NCBI GenBank assembly: GCA_021204545.1
Contig: JAJPZF010000167.1
Span: forward strand, 1 to 7,927
Direction: 5' to 3'
From: Prevotellaceae bacterium
GTDB lineage: Bacteria > Bacteroidota > Bacteroidia > Bacteroidales > Bacteroidaceae
Length of the DNA stretch: 7,927 nt
The stretch's first letter is position 1; every line of letters begins with the position of its first letter. Both the position numbers and the translations under genes were made by a program. This document shows positions 4,585-7,927 of this stretch, piece by piece. The notes under the pieces were generated by a model. That model was not told the DNA's origin. It saw only the letters and a program-made list of their open reading frames with translations, and did not search any database.

Positions 4585-5985
4585 TCAAGCGAACTTGTTG
4601 ATTAGCTTGTCCGTCACTCCGAAGGAATGCCCTCGGAACAGACGGTCCATCCTCTTTATGAGGTTGCCCGTCGAGAAGACAACGACGCGGTCGCCGGGCA
4701 TTATCTGCGTGTTGCCGTTGATGCTGACGCCCTCGCCGTCCCTCACCAAGCCGCCCAGGGCGACACCCTTGGGCAGCCCGAGGTCCTTGACGAGATGCTT
4801 CACGGCGGGGCAGCCCTCTGCCGCCTCGAACTCCGCCACGTCGGCGTTGGCCAGGGAGAGGCACTTCACGTCGGCCACACGCGCGTCGAGCATCATCTTG
4901 TAGATGTGACTGGCGGCGATTGCCTTCTTGTTGATGATGGTGCCGATGTCAAGCTTCTCGGCGAGGCTCAGGTAGTCGGTCTCGTTCACCATGGCCACAG
5001 TCTTCCTCACGCCCAGCCTTTTGGCCACGAGGCACGCCAGTATGTTCCTCTCCGTCTGCTCGCTCAGCGCGGCGAACGCCTGGCACTCGCCGATGCCCTC
5101 GTCCTGCATGGTGACGGAGTCGCTGCCGTCGCCGCAGATGATGATGACGTCATCGTTCTCCAAGATCTCGTTGAGCCTTCGGCAGCGCTCCTTGCTCTTC
5201 TCGATGATGCGCATATTGAGCCAGCCGGGCTTGCTGTGGGCGAGGTGCACCGCCGTCTTGCCGCCTCCCATTACCATCACGTCCGTCACGTCGGCGTACT
5301 TCTCCTTGCCCACAAGCTGGCGGATGAGCGGGATGTGCCGCTTGGTGGTCATGAAGTAGGCTATGTCGCCGAGGCGGAGGCAGTCGCCGCCGCCGGGGAT
5401 GATGGTCTGCTCGTCGCGCTTGAGGGCGACGATGTGGAAGGGGCTGTCGGGGCGGCAGAGCTTGTGGAGAGGCACGTCGAGCAGGCGCGCCTCCTCCCTT
5501 AGCTTGATGCCGAGCATAACGAGCGCGCCGCCGTGCACCTCCCAGTACTGGCGCACCCACGAGTGCTGCAGGCCTTCGACGATCTCCTGCGAGGCGAGCA
5601 TCTCGGGGTAGATGAGTGAGTTGATGCCCATACGCTCGAAGAGCTCCTCGTGCTGGGGCTGCACGTACTCGGCGTTGTCCACCTGCGCCACCGTCGTCTG
5701 CGCACCGAGGGCGTGGGCGAGCATACAGCAGGTGATGTTCTTCGACTCGGAGGGCGTGACGGCGATGAAGAGCGAGGCTCTGCCCACGCCCGCCTCCTTG
5801 AGGCAGCTCACGCTCGATGGGGAGGAGTTAATGACCATAAGGTCGTTGTTGCCCGAGTCTGTGAGAGCGTCGGTCTTCTCCTGGTCCTCGTCGATGACGA
5901 CGATGTCGAGGTTGTCTCTTGCCAACAGCTGGGCGAGGTGCGAGCCGACAGCGTCTGCCCCCGCGATTATCACCTTCTTAATCAT
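4585..5985 (-). CDS. Trk potassium uptake regulator TrkA
   Basis: This 466-residue protein has the TrkA arrangement of two RCK halves, close to the usual length of about 458. The first Rossmann domain begins [18 protein letters not shown] with the acidic strand end VVIDED (29-34). Its RCK_C domain spans about 140-225, the second Rossmann domain begins near 235 ([14 protein letters not shown], 236-249), and the second RCK_C domain is about 375-440. TrkA binds NAD(H) on the cytoplasmic face and gates the K+ channel TrkH. I chose the ATG at 5985, which overlaps the end of dxs by 8 bp; the longer frame upstream is only antisense-like sequence within dxs. Oddity: the nucleotide-binding motif GxGxxG reads GADAVG (9-14) in the first half and GGGKTA (240-245) in the second, so each half lacks one canonical glycine. 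No trkH follows; the next gene downstream is convergent. Confidence 0.93.
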   Translation of the reverse strand: MIKKVIIAGADAVGSHLAQLLARDNLDIVVIDEDQEKTDALTDSGNNDLMVINSSPSSVSCLKEAGVGRASLFIAVTPSESKNITCCMLAHALGAQTTVAQVDNAEYVQPQHEELFERMGINSLIYPEMLASQEIVEGLQHSWVRQYWEVHGGALVMLGIKLREEARLLDVPLHKLCRPDSPFHIVALKRDEQTIIPGGGDCLRLGDIAYFMTTKRHIPLIRQLVGKEKYADVTDVMVMGGGKTAVHLAHSKPGWLNMRIIEKSKERCRRLNEILENDDVIIICGDGSDSVTMQDEGIGECQAFAALSEQTERNILACLVAKRLGVRKTVAMVNETDYLSLAEKLDIGTIINKKAIAASHIYKMMLDARVADVKCLSLANADVAEFEAAEGCPAVKHLVKDLGLPKGVALGGLVRDGEGVSINGNTQIMPGDRVVVFSTGNLIKRMDRLFRGHSFGVTDKLINKFA

Positions 5986-7888
5986 GGCTTGTGGCTTTAA
6001 GTATTGCTTCCTTGATGGAGGCCTTGTCGATGCGGCAGAGGCGGTGCAGCTCCTCGAGGCTGCCGTGAGGCACGAAGCTGTCGGGCAGCCCGAGGCGTGT
6101 GACCTTCGGGTTGTACCCATGCTCCGCCATGAACTCAATGACTGCCGAGCCAAGCCCTCCCGTGCGCACGCCGTCCTCGAGGGTGATGACCTGCCGGAAC
6201 CGCTTGCCTACTGTGTGGAGTATCCCCTCGTCTATGGGGCGGAGGAAGCGCATGTCGAAGTGGGCTACGCTTACGTTCTCCTCCCTCTCAGCCTCAAATA
6301 TGGCTTGGGCAGCCTCGCCTCCGAGCGGTCCTATCGAGAGCAGCGCCACGTCCTTGCCGTCCTTGAGCTGCCTGCCCTTGCCTATGGGCAGAGCCTGCAT
6401 GGGCGTGCGCCAAGAGGCTGACGTTCCCGTTCCCCGTGGATAGCGGATGACGAACGTCCCTGTAGTCTCGGGCAGCTGGGCGGTGTACATAAGGTCGCGC
6501 AGCTCCCTCTCGTCCATAGGGGAGGCTATCGCCAGTCCCGGTATGGGGCGAAGGGCGGCGAGGTCGAACGCACCGTGATGCGTCGGTCCGTCCTCTCCCA
6601 CAAGCCCCGCCCGGTCGAGGCAAAGCACCACGTGAAGGCGGCTGATGGCAAGGTCGTGGATGATGTTGTCGTAGGCACGCTGGGCGAAGGAGCTGTAGAT
6701 GTTGCAGAAGGGCAGCAGCCCGTCCTTCGCCATGCCGGCGGAGAAGGTGACGGCGTGCCCCTCGGCTATGCCAACGTCGAAGCAGCGGTCGGGCAGCTCT
6801 GCTTGCATGATGTTGATGCCGCAGCCCGAGGGCATTGCTGGGGTGACAGCCACGATACGCTCGTTCCTGCGGGCAAGCTCAAGCAGCGTCTCCCCGAAGA
6901 CGGTCTGGTAGTGTGGCGGCAGCGAGGGGTCTTCCTCGTCCTTGCGCTCACCCGTCTCAGGGCAGAAGCGCCCCGGTGCGTGGAAGAGGGCGGGGTCTTT
7001 CTCGGCGGGAGCGTAGCCCTTGCCCTTCACGGTGTGTATGTGCAGCATCTTGGGGCCCTTCATGTCCTTTATCTGCCTAAGCGTATGCACAAGCCCAATC
7101 ACGTCGTGCCCGTTGTTGGGACCGAAGTAGCGTACGTTCATCCCCTCGAACATATTGTGCTGGCGGTTGAGGAGCGACTTCACGGAGTTGTTGAAGCGCA
7201 GCAGTTGCTTAGCCCTCTCGTCGTTGAGGATGCCCCAACGGTAGCACTGCTTTGCGAGGGCGTGCCTCAGGTCGTTGTAAGCCTTGCTGGTGTGCAGCTG
7301 GTGGAGGTATTCCTTGAAGCCCCCCACGGAGCTGTCGATGCTCATGTTGTTGTCGTTGAGGATGACCAGCAAGTCGTTGTCGGTGGAGGAGACGTTGTTA
7401 AGTCCCTCGAAGGCAAGTCCTCCGCTCATGCTGCCGTCTCCTATCACCGCCACCACCTGCCTCTGCGAGTTGGTGCGATGGGCAGCCACAGCCATGCCGA
7501 GGGCTATGGAGATGGAGTTGGAGGCGTGACCGCAGGTGCAGGTGTCGTACTCGCTCTCCTCAGGCGAGGGGAAGGGGCGCAAGCCGCCGAACTTGCGGTT
7601 GGTCTTGAACGCCTCACGCCTGCCTGTCAGTATCTTGTGGGCGTAAGCCTGATGCCCCACGTCCCACACGATGCGGTCCTCGGGCGTGTTGAAGACGTAG
7701 TGCAGGGCGACCGTAAGCTCCACCACTCCAAGGGAGGAGGCGAAGTGCCCGGGGTTGTCGGCAAGCTGTTGGATGAGGTATTGGCGAAGCTCCTCGCACA
7801 CCTGCGGAAGCTCTTCGAGGGGAAGTCTGCGAAGGTCGTCGGGAAGGTTAATATAAGGTAGGAGGCGCTTGCTCTCTTTTTCTTCCAT
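5978..7888 (-). CDS. 1-deoxy-D-xylulose-5-phosphate synthase
   Basis: Dxs condenses pyruvate and glyceraldehyde 3-phosphate to 1-deoxy-D-xylulose 5-phosphate, the first step of the MEP isoprenoid pathway, which also feeds thiamine and pyridoxal synthesis. The 636 residues match the family length. Visible features are WDVGHQAY (75-82), the thiamine-diphosphate motif GDGSMSGG (150-157) through LNN (163-165) and LNDNN (177-181), HTVKGKGY (285-292), the catalytic Glu region [10 protein letters not shown] (371-380, E376), and [11 protein letters not shown] (432-442) in the pyrimidine-binding domain. A C-terminal transketolase domain follows from about residue 500. The AEGH form, instead of the more common AEQH, is, as far as I recall, normal in Bacteroidetes. 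It is the first gene of the dxs-trkA operon. The start at 7888 is 20 nt past a consensus -7 element. No truncation is seen. Confidence 0.97.
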   Translation of the reverse strand: MEEKESKRLLPYINLPDDLRRLPLEELPQVCEELRQYLIQQLADNPGHFASSLGVVELTVALHYVFNTPEDRIVWDVGHQAYAHKILTGRREAFKTNRKFGGLRPFPSPEESEYDTCTCGHASNSISIALGMAVAAHRTNSQRQVVAVIGDGSMSGGLAFEGLNNVSSTDNDLLVILNDNNMSIDSSVGGFKEYLHQLHTSKAYNDLRHALAKQCYRWGILNDERAKQLLRFNNSVKSLLNRQHNMFEGMNVRYFGPNNGHDVIGLVHTLRQIKDMKGPKMLHIHTVKGKGYAPAEKDPALFHAPGRFCPETGERKDEEDPSLPPHYQTVFGETLLELARRNERIVAVTPAMPSGCGINIMQAELPDRCFDVGIAEGHAVTFSAGMAKDGLLPFCNIYSSFAQRAYDNIIHDLAISRLHVVLCLDRAGLVGEDGPTHHGAFDLAALRPIPGLAIASPMDERELRDLMYTAQLPETTGTFVIRYPRGTGTSASWRTPMQALPIGKGRQLKDGKDVALLSIGPLGGEAAQAIFEAEREENVSVAHFDMRFLRPIDEGILHTVGKRFRQVITLEDGVRTGGLGSAVIEFMAEHGYNPKVTRLGLPDSFVPHGSLEELHRLCRIDKASIKEAILKATSHD

Positions 7889-7908
7889 CCTTGGGGAAAT
7901 AACGAGCG

Positions 7909-7916
7909 CAAAGTTA
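7909..7916 (-). promoter_or_regulatory. Bacteroidetes-type -7 promoter element for dxs-trkA
   Basis: Read on the minus strand this is TAACTTTG, an exact match to TAnnTTTG. It lies 20 nt before the dxs ATG, so the leader would be only about 15 nt. The matching -33 element would fall beyond the window edge and cannot be checked. The AAGGAG just upstream of it is before the transcription start and so is not a ribosome binding site. Confidence 0.65.
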
Positions 7917-7927
7917 CTCCTTTTCGC

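Noticed and set aside
4433..4593. CRISPR array
   Set aside because: The 23-bp units are directly adjacent with no unique spacers, and no cas genes are present. The same applies to the 22-bp array at 74-271.
5986..6153. 56-codon N-terminal extension of trkA
   Set aside because: It lies inside dxs and reads as low-complexity Ser/Arg sequence, while the Rossmann fold starts directly at the ATG at 5985.

Overview
The window looks like chromosomal DNA of a fairly GC-rich Bacteroidales bacterium, probably Prevotella-like. Four signs support this. Two promoters match the Bacteroidetes -7 consensus TAnnTTTG. One lipoprotein has a CSDDDD sequence after the signal peptide, the surface-export type of that phylum. 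Leaders are mostly A/T-rich and lack Shine-Dalgarno sequences. The encoded proteins (BspA-type leucine-rich-repeat lipoprotein, Dxs, TrkA) have a Bacteroidales character. The genus is an inference; no rRNA or other marker gene is present.

Layout. Bases 1-511 hold no credible gene. They contain a tandem array with an exact 22-bp period and palindromic cores (about 74-271, perhaps from base 8), an inverted repeat, and a 40-bp direct duplication whose second copy carries a good promoter. Two plus-strand genes follow: an unrecognised protein with a very acidic tail (512-1360) and a surface lipoprotein (1438-2271). Bases 2272-2587 are a gene-free mosaic of small hairpins and a 22-bp-spaced direct repeat. 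A compact two-gene unit follows (2588-4437): an ABC-type/AAA ATPase and a DUF4435/TOPRIM-like protein 5 bp downstream. A 23-bp tandem array with stem-loop cores fills the junction with the minus-strand operon dxs-trkA (7888 to 4585), whose two genes overlap by 8 bp and whose promoter lies at the right edge of the window.

How the genes work together. Dxs makes 1-deoxy-D-xylulose 5-phosphate for isoprenoids, and TrkA is the NAD-binding regulator of K+ uptake; they are co-transcribed but not obviously linked in function. The ATPase/DUF4435 pair has the domain pairing of the PARIS anti-phage system (AriA/AriB), but its ATPase is much smaller, so it is either a minimal variant or a different Bacteroidales system. 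Its ATPase starts behind a near-perfect Shine-Dalgarno sequence, which is rare in this phylum and suggests special translational control.

The least explained signal is in the spacers. Three separate intergenic regions carry 22- or 23-bp periodic repeats. In two of them the repeat core is a small dyad whose two arms change together from unit to unit.
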